Of a stretch of DNA of 64,000 nt, positions 51,656 through 63,320 are shown piece after piece (the stretch's first letter is position 1; each line of letters starts with the position of its first letter). The DNA lies in the NCBI GenBank assembly GCA_038030265.1, contig CM075943.1, positions 27,776,001 through 27,840,000 on the forward strand. The letters are read 5' to 3'. Source of the DNA: Corythucha ciliata (Eukaryota > Arthropoda > Insecta > Hemiptera > Tingidae). The notes under the pieces were generated by a model, which saw only the letters and a list, made by a program, of their open reading frames with translations, was not told the origin of the DNA and made no database searches. The position numbers were made by a program, and so were the translations under genes.

Positions 51656-54600
51656 CAGGGGTGGGCAAGATACTTGAGTATTTGAAATACTTTGTATTTT
51701 AAATACAAAATACGTATTTTGTAATTGTATTTAAATACTTTTGGAAAAGTATTTGTATTTCTGTATTTAAAATACATTTTTGAAAGTATTTTGGGCTTTG
51801 TATTTGAAATACATTTTCAAAAGTATTTTGTATTTCACACTCAACGAAAATACAAATACAAGTACAAATACTTATTTCAACGTTCTTTAGTTTCCACTTC
51901 TTCGCCACCATTCGCCAGTATAACCTAACTTAGTGACACCACATTTGGCACAAAAACCCGTTGTAATAACAGCCTTCGATTGACGTTTTCATTTTTCGAA
52001 AAAGTGGAGAGGGAAGGGTAGTCATGGTAGGAGGTGGAAGTTCCGAATTCCTTGTTAGCACAACTGCCGCAAAAATGATGCTAGCGGATGGAAACTTGGC
52101 ACAAAAATGGATCATACCCTAGCCTACAAGTACACAAAGCTGTACAAGTAAACAAAACTCGCGGCTATTCTGAGAGTGCTATTCTGCTAGCTCAAATACA
52201 ACAGAAATATGCGCCTCCTTGAGGGAAATTCACGGCTAAAATAGAGAAAATACACCGCCCCCACTCACAAGTTTCGTTGAGGTCCTTAAGCGCGCTAAAT
52301 GTACTGATCCGCAATTTGCAACGCGCTAATATTCCTGGCTATAACTGCGAAAAAGCGCTGGTTCGTGGTCTCAAGATGCAACTTCCAAGCCGAAATTGAG
52401 AAAAAATCGTCGATTCGACGGCCATTCCACGGCTAAAATGTAGACATCAATGCAAAAATGTTGTTTCTGGGCCAAGCCCGTGGCTACGATTGAGAATGAG
52501 AATAAACGCTACTAATTCAATGCTATACAAGTAAACGAAAATCGTGGCAATTATTGCTGGTAAAAACAACGCTAATTCGAGTTTAAACTGGACCAAAATA
52601 GCGAATTTACAATTCAAATGGCGAAAAATCGTCTATTAATAAAAAAAAGAGAATAGACAATGTGCTAATTCGCTGCAAAATTATCAGAAAACGCGATTTC
52701 ACAGCTGAAATGAAGAAAAATCAATAATTCGCGGCTGAAATTGAGAAAACGAAAATCTGTATAGCTTCTGAAAGAATCGAGGCTCAAACTGAGACACAGT
52801 GCTAATCCGTAGAAAAAAATTGCTCACGCGGGGCTAAAACCTAAAAAAAAAAAAAAAAAAAAACGCGGCTAGAATTTAAAAAAAAATTAATTAGCGCGGC
52901 CAACATTAAGAAAAACACAAAATTTCAACTCAAACTGAGAAAAAAGTGCTAATTCGCTGCTAAAAAAAATGAAAAAAAGGCTAAACTGCAGCTGAAAATG
53001 AGGAAAACACCAAATCGTGGCTTAAATGGAGGAAAATTGCCAATACAAACGAAATAATCCCTACTGCGCTGCTAAAATTGATTAAAAGCGCTAACCCGTG
53101 GCCAAAATTGGTTAAAGTTGTAGCGTGCCAACAGCTAACAAACCTCAATTTTTATTTTGAAAAATAACAAATATTATGTTAAAAAAACAACATAAGTCAG
53201 TTTGATCGCGAGTTCGTATTTTCCCAATTTTTCATTGTCGTTATAAAAAAGATCTCTAAATTTTTCGTTGGCCGTTACTTTGTATACCGAAGAGAGCGCG
53301 ACCCGCAAAGTCACTAAACCTTGAAAAATTGACAAAACGCAAATGCGTAGCTTCTGTTCGAGGCTAAAACTAAACAATAAACGCTAATCCATAGCAACAA
53401 TTTACGGAAAAACGCCAACGTGGGACTGAAGTGTAAAAAAAAAAAGAGCTAATTTTGAAAAATTCACTATAATTAGCCTGTCATAAATAAATAAAAACTC
53501 TCGCTTTCAGCTCAAATTGGAAAAAAGTGTTATTCCCGGTTAAAATTTGAGGAAATCACGAATTCGTGGCTGAAAAATTAAGGTGATTCGCGAATTCACA
53601 GATTATAAAAACGCTTCAAAGCAGCTAAAATTGAAAAAAACGCGAATTTACGGCTAAAATTGAGGAAAATAATCGCGGATAAAGTGTGTTGGAATTTCTA
53701 ATTTTCTGGTTTGGAATTTCTGTGTTTTTCTGACAACAACTTTGTGGCTAAAATTGAGGTAAACGGCAAATTCATGGTTATAAGTAAAAGAAAAAACACT
53801 GATTCACGGCTAGAACTGAGATGAAGCCCTATTCTACATATAATTAAAATTGAAAAAAATTACTAATGCGGTGCCAAAATGTAAAAGAACCCGCCAATTT
53901 GCGGTTAATATAGAGAAAATCAGTAATTATTCTGGGTGGAATAAAGAGATTTTTCAGCCTAAATTGAAACAAAAAGGGCTAATTCACTGTCAAAAATGGA
54001 AGAATTGCCGATTTGCAGTAAAAATATCGGAAAACGCCAATTCGTGGCTAAAATGAACAAAATTCGCTAATGCACGGGCTAGAAATAGCCACTGCACTGC
54101 TAAAATTACGAAAAAGCGCTAATTCACGGCTAAAATTGAGACCAATTTCAATTTGCGTGAAAAATTGGAAATACGTTAATTCCCGGCTTCCTCGGGAGAC
54201 TTTGAGGGTAAAATTGAGAAAAAGCGCTAATTTATGGCTACGAGTGAAAAACTCGCAAATTCGCGGCTAAAACTGAGACGAAATCGCTATTCCGCAGTGT
54301 ATGGTTACGGTGAACAAGAAATGCTAATTTGTGGTAAACATTTCGAGAATTTTACAGCTAATATTGAGTAATTTTCAGCTCATACTGAGTAAACCGATAG
54401 AAAAAATCGCTAATTTGCAGCTAAAATTGTGGAAAACGCCAACTCGAGGAAAGTTAAAGAAACATCGCTGATTCACAGGATACCAAATCTACTTTGCTGC
54501 TAAAGTTGGGGAAAAGCGCATATTTATGTCTTTATGGGATCTTTATGTCTTGGGAGGGGGGGATTACCCCGCTAATCAGTTGCTAATTTGCGGCGAAAAG

Positions 54601-55219
54601 CGCTAATTTGCTGTTAAAGTTGACAAAAAGCACTCATTCGTTGCGAAAATGGAGAAATTCGCAGTTTAAACTTGGCATAAGCGCTGTTTAGCGGATAGAC
54701 TTTGGAAATAGCGGTAATTTGCCTACAATATATGGAAAAGGCCATGGCTAAAATTAGGAATAGGCCTTAGAGGTTACCAATAGAGGTTTTATGCATAGTT
54801 AGAGACTTTTAGGGGCCTCTTGAAGATTTCCGCCCCGGGCCCCGATATAGGTCCACCAGTAACCTCACCTCCTTTTCAGCTCAAGATCCACCAGTGCTCG
54901 CCGGTTCGGTACTAAATACTTCGTGACAACTTGCCTACTTTTCTTTGCGCATCGCGGCGCAGCGCCATTTCGCGCTGCTACATTTTGTCAACTTGTATAT
55001 TGAAGGACCTGATATTTTTGAATTATTTATTTTTCGTGTTTTTCGCACTATCTGCCGTCGAAATCGAATTTTTGAAAAGTAGGTATTTTAAATTGTATTT
55101 GTATTTTATTCAAAATACAATTCAAAAAGTATTTGTATTTCAGTATTTAAAATACATTTTTGAAAGTATTTTGGGTTTTGTATTTAAAATACATTGTCAA
55201 AGTATTTTGCCCATCCCTG
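51656..55219. mobile_element. 3.56-kb hAT-type element with exact 8-bp target-site duplication
   Basis: ATTCCTTG at 51648-51655 is repeated exactly at 55220-55227. The termini are 'caggggtgggcaagatactt' and, inverted, 'cagggatgggcaaaatactt', typical hAT-style ends with an 8-bp duplication. Subterminal regions (51665-51870 and 55075-55205) are rich in 'gtatttaaaatac' words in both orientations. No hAT transposase is present. The interior is a copy of a 296-bp-type unit (51930-52115) followed by minisatellite. It is non-autonomous. Confidence 0.88.
52190..54770 (+). repeat. 2.6-kb degenerate minisatellite filling the hAT interior
   Basis: The approximate unit is 'cgctaattcgcggctaaaat' + 'tgagaaaaa' (about 30 bp), heavily diverged, with well over fifty recognisable units. 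The strand asymmetry is strong (A-rich on +). Its left ~350 bp match the block at 2880-3260 in reverse. Short open frames in it (53850-54056, 54070-54270) have no family resemblance. Confidence 0.75.
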
Positions 55220-55299
55220 ATTCCTTGGTAGTGACCGATGTTTTTGAAAAACCAGCACGCAATGTGGCTTCAAACATTGCATCGTGTGAACAGGGTTTA

Positions 55300-57386
55300 A
55301 ATTGCAAAATGTATCCAGAAAACGTGAATCATCAAGTTTTGCCACAAACTTGACCAATGAACAGCAAATAATACGCTATTTCTCAATTTCAGCCGTGAAT
55401 TTGCCTCCAAAAACCATCATTTTTGATTTTCTCAATTTCACGCGTGAACGCGCAGGTACATCAAGGCGTAGGCGATTTTTGCTAAGTCGTTGGTCTGTTT
55501 TGCTGTTGACTCTGTTGATGAAAAGTTGACGAGTGTTCAGTTGATCGTCTGAAAGGAGTCTTATCTGCGTACACTGTACCTGTGGCCTGTGATGTGGTGT
55601 TGATTTGTGTTGATCGTGTTAAAGAGGCCGAAGATGCCTCGTCGAAAGAAGTTTGACGAATATCCGCGAAATTGCAACGTATTTTAGGCCGTGTCTTATC
55701 GGGAAAGGGCACGGCAGGTTACGATCGAGTTGGCATTGCATTCTTATCTATTTCTGGTTGCCCCGTTCACATAAGTTCTACATTGGAATCTTGCTGCAAA
55801 TCGGTTTTTTTTTTCAATAACTCAGTATTGATGGCATTGTAGGCATCAAAATTACGTAAAATGGAACTTAAGTGACTACGCTGGGGCATTATCGAAGGAA
55901 GGATCGCCGCTATCTACAAAAAAAGGAAAATAAATCGGTGCCGGTCCTTGCTCGTGAATATCCAATCGCTCAACATTTGACATCTTGTCATCAATAAAAT
56001 CGGGCAACTTATTTCAATCATAGTGTCCTTTCTAGTACAAAGATTCATAGTGGCAATTCGACAGACGCCCGTCATTTCCCGGCGATGTCGAGCTTGGATA
56101 ATGTAAATTACCTCGTTGACGTGGTGAGTGCATTCACACAAGAGGAGAGTTTCGCGATTTGAAATTACTTGAACAGCAACACGTCGACAGAAGTGGCTTA
56201 GTTAGTACTTCGGGAGTTCGGAATGCCGGATACAAGGGCTTTGTGATGACAAGAGTGAGTTTTCCGTTGTTATTCAAGAAAAAAGGCCAGTTCACAATTC
56301 ATTATCGTATCGGTACGGGAACGTAAATGCGAATGGGTGACTATAGTCGGACCAGAGCAATCGTTTAATTTCAAACCCTTTCACGTTGCCATCCCGTCAA
56401 TTTTGAAGTGGCTTAACTTTTAACTAGCGCGTCAGGCTCGTTTCACATATACGAGGTTTCACGCGGCGCGGTTTTGGCTGCCGCGTAGTGACCACGTCAC
56501 CTTTACACACGTGCGCGGTACATATTGCTTGGTTCAATGAGAAAGCGGCATTCACGCGGGAGCCTCGTGAAACCGCGTTAGTGTGAAAAGAGCGTTGGGA
56601 AATCCTTAACGTAGAATGTTCACGTGCTCCTTTTACAGCGCTGAAGAAGATTACCCAACCCTGATGCTTGGAAAAGAATCTGGAGAAGGATACACGGTCC
56701 TTTCCAGCCCTCGAGTAGCACCCAACAAACGTGTAGTTCACCGGCATTTCGTTTTTTTGGATCGGTCGAATAAACGCCATTTGTGTATTATAGAATAAAA
56801 AGAACGCGTTTTGATGATTCTCTAGTCAAAATTCATTTTTCAAGTGACATAGGAACAAGACTTCTTGGCCGAGTGATGTGGGGAATACACATTCTGTTCT
56901 GCCTCAGTGACTGAAAACCGGAAGAAACTATCACCGTCTGTGGATCAATTGCTTACAATAGACCTAAATTTCAGCTCATAAAACATAAAACAACTTTTGA
57001 AACGTTAAAATTAAGTAAATATACGTATGTAAGATAGGACTCTTTTCTTCTATCTCAACAAATCCAATCCGTCAGATGCAGTTTAATACTGTAATTAGGA
57101 AATTTAAAAATACAAAAATTACAAAAAATTAAATTAAAATAGCATTTTAAGCTTCAACTGAGAGGGGTACAATGACTCACCTGAATCTATAACGAAAGTC
57201 TCTATTCCGAAGGATAAAAAATAAAAATTATTTCTCTCGTAAATTCAGTGTTCAAACTTCGACTGAACTCTTCTTACAAATTTTATCTTAGTTTATACAT
57301 TTATTTCAGATGAGGTTCAAGGTACGAACGAATCTTACATATAAATAAATCACTCAATACTGTAATAAATTTGGGGTAAACAGGAA
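55300..57386. other. Spacer with minisatellite residue; no supported gene
   Basis: 'ttctcaatttcagccgtgaa' near 55380 is a stray minisatellite unit. A short exon-like stretch after 'cttttacag' (56639-56796, ending in a stop and an overlapping AATAAA) has acceptable splice grammar but no recognised homology. An inverted pair around 56450-56580 ('gaggtttcacgcggc' and 'gcctcgtgaaaccgcg') could be a small MITE. Confidence 0.3.
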
Positions 57387-57597
57387 AGGTAATATAACCC
57401 AACTCTTATCTCGTGTCCTTTCCCGATTGGCGATTGTAGCTAAGGGATACGTTATCTGGTGGCGTTTCAGAGAAACATTGAGTCCGGTACTCCATGGGAT
57501 TTGTTGTTGTCGTTTGGCAACAAACCAAAAAAGGTTTTCTACATTGAGGAAGTTCCATATATCAAAAATGTTGGTCAGTGACACTTTTTTACCGTGA

Positions 57598-57840
57598 ACT
57601 ACGGCTCAAACATCCGACGATGACGAGGAGGCCTCGATATTGTACCTTTGGCATCGCCGAATCAAGAAAACAAGACGGTTATGCGGGTACATGGTACACC
57701 CGTACGGAAACTTTCACTACCGGCTAGTTGTTGGGGCAAGAAAACTCGAAAAACCCGTTTCAAAAACGTTTTCGACCATGCTGAACCCGTGCCGTTGTCT
57801 GAGCACTAAAAGAAAACGGCGAGCTGGCGAGTACCAATAA
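57598..57840 (+). pseudogene. Harbinger-like transposase N-terminal fragment
   Basis: An acidic start 'TSDDDEEASILYLWHRRIKK' is followed by 'MVHPYGNFHYRLVVGARKLE'. This resembles the 'W-V-H-P..G-x-F..L..E-L-R' block preceding the DDE core in PIF/Harbinger transposases. The frame then decays to a stop at 57838. Identification is tentative because the block is short. Confidence 0.4.
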
Positions 57841-57863
57841 AGAAATGATAAGGCTTTCGTGGG

Positions 57864-57995
57864 ATGTCTCTCAATGGTGAATCCAGAGAAAACTGCTGTG
57901 TCTTCGATTGCTCTTCGCGTCGTAATCGGCACACAACATTATCATGCCATTGTTTCCCAAAAATGGAGGGTTCGACGGTGTCAGTTATCAATTAG
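57864..57995 (+). pseudogene. Start of a THAP-type zinc finger (43 codons)
   Basis: ATG then 'SLNGESRENCCVFDCSSRR' and '..HTTLSCHCFPK' before a stop. This has the C-x-x-x-C pair and the 'L-S-x-H-x-F-P' signature of THAP domains at the right spacing, but the later tryptophan and C-x-x-H pair are absent. ISL2EU elements of the Harbinger superfamily encode THAP proteins, which fits the DDE fragment 1.2 kb away, although that fragment is on the other strand. Confidence 0.5.
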
Positions 57996-58476
57996 CCCAG
58001 TGTTGGGAGAACGTCGACCGCTGAAAGGTTTGGGACTTGGGAGCTTGCTTGACGTTTGAGTATAAATGTATCAGAAACCATGTTCGTCTGTCATCGTCAC
58101 ATTAGGCCAACTGACTAATTTTTTCCCGAAATGTTACGGATGTTGACCATGAAAAAACACTTTAAAAAAACACAAAACTTGTTATCATTTAACATATGTG
58201 GGGAGTACCGGTTTCATTATCACACGACACTAGCGCCGCTAGTGATAGCTTGATAGCTACAATCGCCAATAAGTTCCTCTGACAATGTTAAATTGATTAT
58301 AATGCAGCGTCGAAGTATCGGGAGCGGACACGAATGCCTAACCTTCACTGATAAGAGTGAAAATTCTAATTTGGTGGGCAGCTTGCTGCGTCTTCTTATA
58401 GAGAATTTTAAGAAAAAGTCATTTTTCTTATTATGAAGTTCCCTCCTGTGACCTTATTTAATTATTTTGAAGTGAA

Positions 58477-58580
58477 ATGGACCCCAAAAAGCTAAGCTCA
58501 TACGCTGAAAGCCTTGTCGACGCTCTCCGAGAGCGTTACCATGCCAAAATAACTGCACCTGGTGTCGACCCACTTGTAAG
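58477..58580 (+). other. Possible coding exon, 'MDPKKLSSYAESLVDALRER..'
   Basis: ATG in good context is followed by about 33 sense codons ending '..APGVDPLV', with donors GTAAGA and GTAAGC just after and an acceptor-like 'tattcag' at 58642-58648. I do not recognise the product; it may be the N terminus of another protein of the same transposon. A MITE begins at 58670 in the would-be next exon. Confidence 0.3.
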
Positions 58581-58669
58581 ATTGTAAGCTTCTTATTTAT
58601 TGAATTATTGTTGATGGAATTTGTTTTTTCCCTATTTGTTCGTATTCAGGGGCCTTGGATCTGTCTTCC

Positions 58670-58829
58670 ACTGGAAGCGTTTTCGAGCGACGCTACAAAG
58701 AGCGTTCATCCCAAAGGCTCAAATTGGATGTGACATCGTCCACTGCAGGCTTAGCTGCAGTCAATTCAATTTAAGGCTTTGAGATGTACGCTCGTTGTAG
58801 CGCCGCTCGAAAACGCTTCCAGTGGGCGA
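58670..58829. repeat. 160-bp MITE
   Basis: 'ccactggaagcgttttcgag' and its inverse 'ctcgaaaacgcttccagtgg' are perfect 20-bp ends. Inner boxes 'gacgctacaaagagcg' and 'cgctcgttgtagcgcc' pair partly. Confidence 0.8.
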
Positions 58830-59083
58830 CCGGCCTTATTCAAAAACCTTATAATGGAAGCTTAAGGCTTAAAATTAAGGCAGAGTTATTTGATAGATAT
58901 GTATTGGGGTCTGTGCTTGAAAGGCCTCTACGCTTAAGATGGCTAATTCGATAAAGGAAACTTTCAAATTATTTCCCCTGAATAGGGCTTAACGTTCCTT
59001 TACAAGTTTGATCGGAGATCGTGGGGTAATTGCAATTTTCAAATTTTTGTTCAAAGAATTGATGATTACTCCTCGGATGCACG

Positions 59084-59550
59084 TCACTTTCCTCCTTTAA
59101 CATTGACTTCGTCAATTATTTGGTCTTCGGTGTGAGTGCTTATACGATGGAGCAATTCAAGAGCTACAAAACCTTGGAGTCCCACACCAATTTCAAATCG
59201 GGGTTCGTAAAATCCATCGGACCCGTCATAATGAACAATCTCATTGTTGTCACCGGTAAGGTAAATAAGCATGATGTGATTTCTGCAATTTGACACTTTT
59301 CGACGTCTATAGGGTTTAATTGGTTTACCCCCTTGGTGAAAGGAGGTACATAAACTTCAGCCATGTGACGGTTGACCTGATCATGTATGTGAAAACCACG
59401 ATCGCCCAGCAGTAAGTCTCCCGGAATTAGTTGATCAAGGATGCTGCAATTTTCAGCGATAATTTTTTCACTGGAATGGCCTTCGTATGCTTCGGACATA
59501 ATCATAACGGATCCTTGAGTAACGATTCGTACAAGGAATTCAGCAGTCAT
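59084..59550 (-). pseudogene. ISL2EU-like DDE_Tnp_4 transposase core fragment
   Basis: The minus strand reads 'MTAEFLVRIVTQGSVMIMSE', 'AYEGHSSEKIIAENCSILDQ', 'LIPGDLLLGDRGFHIHDQV' and 'VYVPPFTKG..QLNPIDVEK'. This is the order of the DDE_Tnp_4 core: S-x-K-x-I..C-x-x-L-D..G-D-x-x-x-x-D-R-G-F, then the P-x-F-x-x-G..Q-L block. The aspartate of D-R-G-F is the second catalytic residue. The sequence after D-V-E-K is scrambled, and the first aspartate and final glutamate blocks are not recognisable. Confidence 0.75.
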
Positions 59551-60001
59551 TGCATGCTTATTATTAGAAATATGTTGGAAGGAGGCTACCTTGTTAGAGG
59601 GATTTGGACAAACAACTTCGAAGCAATAAATAAATAAAATCGTGAGATATTTTTAATAAGTAGTTACGCAGAGAGTTAACCCGAGAGCGATTTGCTAGGA
59701 ATTCTCGAAAATAATGAAGATATCTACGACTCTAAAGACCTAAAAACCACTAGGATGTAGCGTTATACAGTTACACGATTTCTGAAAATTTAAGCACTCA
59801 GCGACACTTTTTTAAAGCGATTTATTAACTCCGGCGAATGCCCACCGATCTCCAAATATGAGGAAAACCTAAAATTTACGGGAAATAATAGAAAAACAGC
59901 AATACCGGCTATGCATTTCCATTACGATACCAGTCAGTGGCCCACCAAGTTAGAATTTGGAGGTAATATAACCCAACTCTTATCTCGTGTCCGTTCCCGA
60001 T

Positions 60002-60943
60002 GAATTATTTTTCAATCTCAATTTTAATCTTCTAAAGAAAAAAATCAATCTCAATAATTAATAAAACAACGCGTAACGACCAAATTATATAGATTCGCCC
60101 TTGAAATACAAGGAACCAACTTTTTTTTTTTTTAATTAGAGCAAATATCGTCACCTGACGACAGAGCCTTTCCTTCGTTAGCGCTGAGAAGGATCAGGTG
60201 GAGTATACGAAAAACGTTCATTTGGCAATTGACGAGGAGGTGGAGGCTACGGGTATTGTCATTCATTTTCCCCTATGAGCCGAATTGGATAGAGTGAAAC
60301 AAAGTGGAACAATTTGTCGCACGTATGATTTATAGCCGATAAAAACCCTCCCCTGCTGTTGGCACTACCCTAAGGGCGTTACCGGCCGCTATTTAGGGGT
60401 GATGACCTTATAGGAAACCGGAGAGAAGGGTGATTCGACGGTGAATTATTCATATATGAGTATATCTTGCTTGGGTGAGGCTTAGAAGACAAAAATGAAT
60501 AAAATAATTCCTATACAACATTCCAGCATTTTGAAGACGGAATCACTCCCCTTTCGAATAGAATACTGTAGACTCGACCCTTATAAGTGGGATATTGGCG
60601 TTCTCGCCTCCTTCGCCCCCCCCCCCATCCATTTCATTCCACTGAAGGGCACTCGATAATCTATTGCCTCAATCTTGTATACCCAGCTGTGCTATCGGCA
60701 GTCTTATTTTTATTTATTTTTTCATTCAAAAAAGGTCAAAATCAAACGCGCTTCGCGTAGGAAATGTCACTTCTGAAGGCGATCTAATAAGGCCGACCAC
60801 GAAACCGAAGGAGGAGGCGCGTATCGCTTTCAATTTATTAATAAGTCAAAAGGTCAACTAAACACCGTAAGTGTCGTAAATCGGGATTATTATAAGCTAC
60901 TAGAAACCTGATGTTTGTTCAATTTTAATTAAATTCCTCAATG
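60002..60943. other. Spacer, nothing recognised
   Basis: A T-run at 60120 and a C-run at 60619 are simple sequence. No gene or clear repeat ends. Confidence 0.3.
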
Positions 60944-61148
60944 GTTGCGTTGCAAAACTCGGGGCTCGTGTTTAAGCACTGAAGTGTAGAATTAAGCGCT
61001 TACTGGGGTTTTGCAACGGTGCTTTGTATCGCGATGGGACGTGTTTAAGCACTTACTCAGCGCTGAGTTAGATTGACAGTTTTGCAACGGAAAAATATTA
61101 AGTACTCATTAAGCGCTGAACAAGTCTGGAGTTTTGCAACGCGGCCAA
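60944..61148. repeat. ~205-bp MITE with 'gcgttgcaaaactc' ends
   Basis: 'gttgcgttgcaaaactc' on the left and 'gagttttgcaacgcggcc' on the right are inverted. Two internal copies of 'gttttgcaacgg' and 'aagcactnactcagcgct'-like words give sub-palindromes. Non-coding. Confidence 0.7.
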
Positions 61149-63140
61149 TATTAGCCACCAATATTGGAAACGATGTGAGACAAAAAATGGTCTTAACTGG
61201 AGACTCCGCTTCAGACACCCCTCCGATCCATGAGAGTAATTTAGCGAGTTTTGACTATTCAGAAAACTAATTTCACGGGTTCAGCTCATTAAAAATAAAA
61301 TTTCGCAGATTTGGGTCTTTCAATAATTGATTTCACGCTTTTGACTCTCACTGAAATAAAATATTTCGACTTTCGGTTCATTTATAAACAAAATTCGTGG
61401 GCTTGGCTTGTTCTAAAACTACATTTTGATATTTTCTCAGTGAAATTAGCGAGTTTTCACCTTCTTTGGGGCGAAAAATTAACTGATCTACTGATCGCCT
61501 CAGAAACCGGTGAAAACGTTAGTTTTACCACACATCACATACATGCATTTAATTAGGGCTGGAAAGGGTGAGTAGGCTCAAGTTCGCATAAAAACGAAAT
61601 TCGTTTAAATGTGCTTTCATTGGGCTAGAAGAGTACGATTTCAAGCGCATCACACTATTATCGACCGTGAAAGAAGCCCTGTTGGGGGGGGGGGGGTGTT
61701 TCTTTATTTATAAAAAAAAAGCTTTCGCCCCGAGAGTCATCATTCTACTGGGCGGGTAGAAGAAAATGATAAACATAACCCCTCCCCCCTTAACAGGCAG
61801 GCGCCTTAAAACAGAATAAACTGAATAAGTCCTTGAATGTTTTAGAACTGCGGTACTAATTTCTTAGCTTTATCAGTTTTGGACGTTGTAAAAGCTGGAA
61901 TGCCGCACCCCCCATCTGCAGAGAACTATCTCGTTGAAATAAAAATGAGTTATTTCCTTTCTAACAAGAATTTCGACGGATCAAATTACTCTGGTAAAGT
62001 TGAAAAAGACGGAGTGGAACAGGCCACGCCTCATAAAGAGAGTACGAACGGTTTCATCGAAATTGGTCGGAGAAGCCCAAATTCCAAGTGCATCAAACGG
62101 TCCAAAAACCCCGATTTTTTTTGCGGCGATGGGTGAGGATAGTAATTTGGCCAAAACTCGAAAGTATCAATCCCAGCGCTTGGCTTTGGTCTCATTCGAT
62201 TCAGCACTGAAAACTTCATAAGGAACGCTGACCAACCCGGCAAGTTTCTTCAAATTAAAAATTGTCGTGATTTTACCCGAAAAACCTGTGTTTTTGAGTA
62301 CAAATTGCATCATAACTCGGACAATATTGGTAATAGCGATCTGGCTGTGGTCTCATTCGACTCAGCGTTAACAAATACGTCGGGAACCACCTTAAATTCA
62401 AGTCAATTCTAAAAACTCAAAATTTAAGGAATTTTTCAAACTTTCCTCTACACCACAATCATGGTTTCCCCTCAATCATGGTTTAATAAGGGATTTTTGA
62501 GCCAAGTTTCAGAGATGGACCGAGTTTTGTTCCGTAGGAATCATTCTTTGACTGTACTAGTTTTCCGAGTCACCGAAGTGGGAAAATAAGTATAAGGAAT
62601 AAAAAGAAGATCCTGGGGAAAAAGTTGTGGCAAAGTTTGTCAGCTATTCATTCGAAAAGAGGGTTGTTAGCGCTACGATTTGCGGCGCGCCCGATATAAT
62701 TAGGAAAAATCGAAACAAGTGACATTCTCGGTGGCCTCCAGCAGCCCGCTCACATCGGTCGTCTGGGGACTTATAGTATATTTACCTCCCAACTACCCCA
62801 AACACAGAGGAAAAATATAAATTCACTAAACTGATCACGTCGTCTATATTCCCTTATTGATTGAACTATTATGAATTTTTCAGTTTTTTTTATTCAAACG
62901 AATGAAAGACAGAGCAAACGGAGTGGTGTGGGGTAGGCAAGGCAGGGCAGGTCATCCACCACGGCCAAGACGACAAGGATAAATAAAGAAGCAGCTCCGA
63001 CGGGGCGACGCAGCAATAATGTTTTTTTCTGTTCACCTTCGAGGAAAGGTGAAAAACACAAGAAACGGTAGACCAGTCGGTAGAATTCACCGACTGCTCA
63101 AATAAGCCATAAGTAATGTGAATCGAAGAGAAAACTTCCA
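61149..63140. other. Non-coding stretch with a degenerate ~47-bp periodic block
   Basis: At about 61235-61545 phrases such as 'aatttcacgggttcagctca', 'ttcacgcttttgactctca' and 'gcgagttttcaccttct' recur with a spacing near 45-50 bp, an old minisatellite. The rest, including the frame 61879-62136, shows no recognised product. A G-run is at 61685. Confidence 0.35.
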
Positions 63141-63320
63141 ATGGAACGACCGGAAATGGTTAGCGAAGAGAGATAAGAAAATACACTGGAACCAGAATCG
63201 AAACATTGTGTTTCTTGACGAGACTCAATTATGACCAAGAATCGCATAGTGTACCAAAGTATTGGCAGAGTGAGGAGGAACTCAGCAGCAAATCGGCAAA
63301 TGTATTCGACTCATAATAAG
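63141..63320 (+). pseudogene. Tc1/IS630-like transposase fragment with a frameshift
   Basis: 'LAKRDKKIHWNQNRNIVFLD' 'ETQL' is followed, after a frame change near 63231, by 'YDQESHSVPKYWQSEEELSS'. The pattern F/Y-L-D-E-T..H-S-x-x-K-x-W-x-S is that around the first catalytic aspartate of a Tc1/IS630-type transposase family. The rest cannot be followed downstream. The call is moderate because only one catalytic block is present. Confidence 0.4.

Larger units (their letters stand above)
51583..55299. repeat. ~150-bp MITE split by the hAT-type element
   Basis: Left 'ttaaagccctgttcacacga' + 'tgcaa' and right 'ttgca' + 'tcgtgtgaacagggtttaa' are inverted termini. The inner parts ('gaagctatattgcatg' versus 'cacgcaatgtggcttc') also pair. 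Removing 51656-55227 restores a continuous ~145-bp palindromic element, so the MITE predates the hAT insertion. Confidence 0.75.
57387..60001. repeat. Region bounded by 41-bp direct repeats
   Basis: 'aggtaatataacccaactct' + 'tatctcgtgtccnttcccgat' occurs at 57387-57427 and 59961-60001 with one mismatch. The interval contains ISL2EU/Harbinger-like remnants on both strands. The repeats could be parts of element ends or duplicated flanks; a TIR was not found. Confidence 0.7.

Noticed and set aside
55634..55687. 'MPRRKKFDEYPRNC' start after a spliced-looking leader
   Set aside because: Only about 15 codons before a stop, no supported donor and no homology.
56639..56796. Possible terminal exon after 'cttttacag' with AATAAA over the stop
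   Set aside because: Splice and polyadenylation grammar are acceptable, but there is no partner exon and no recognised product.
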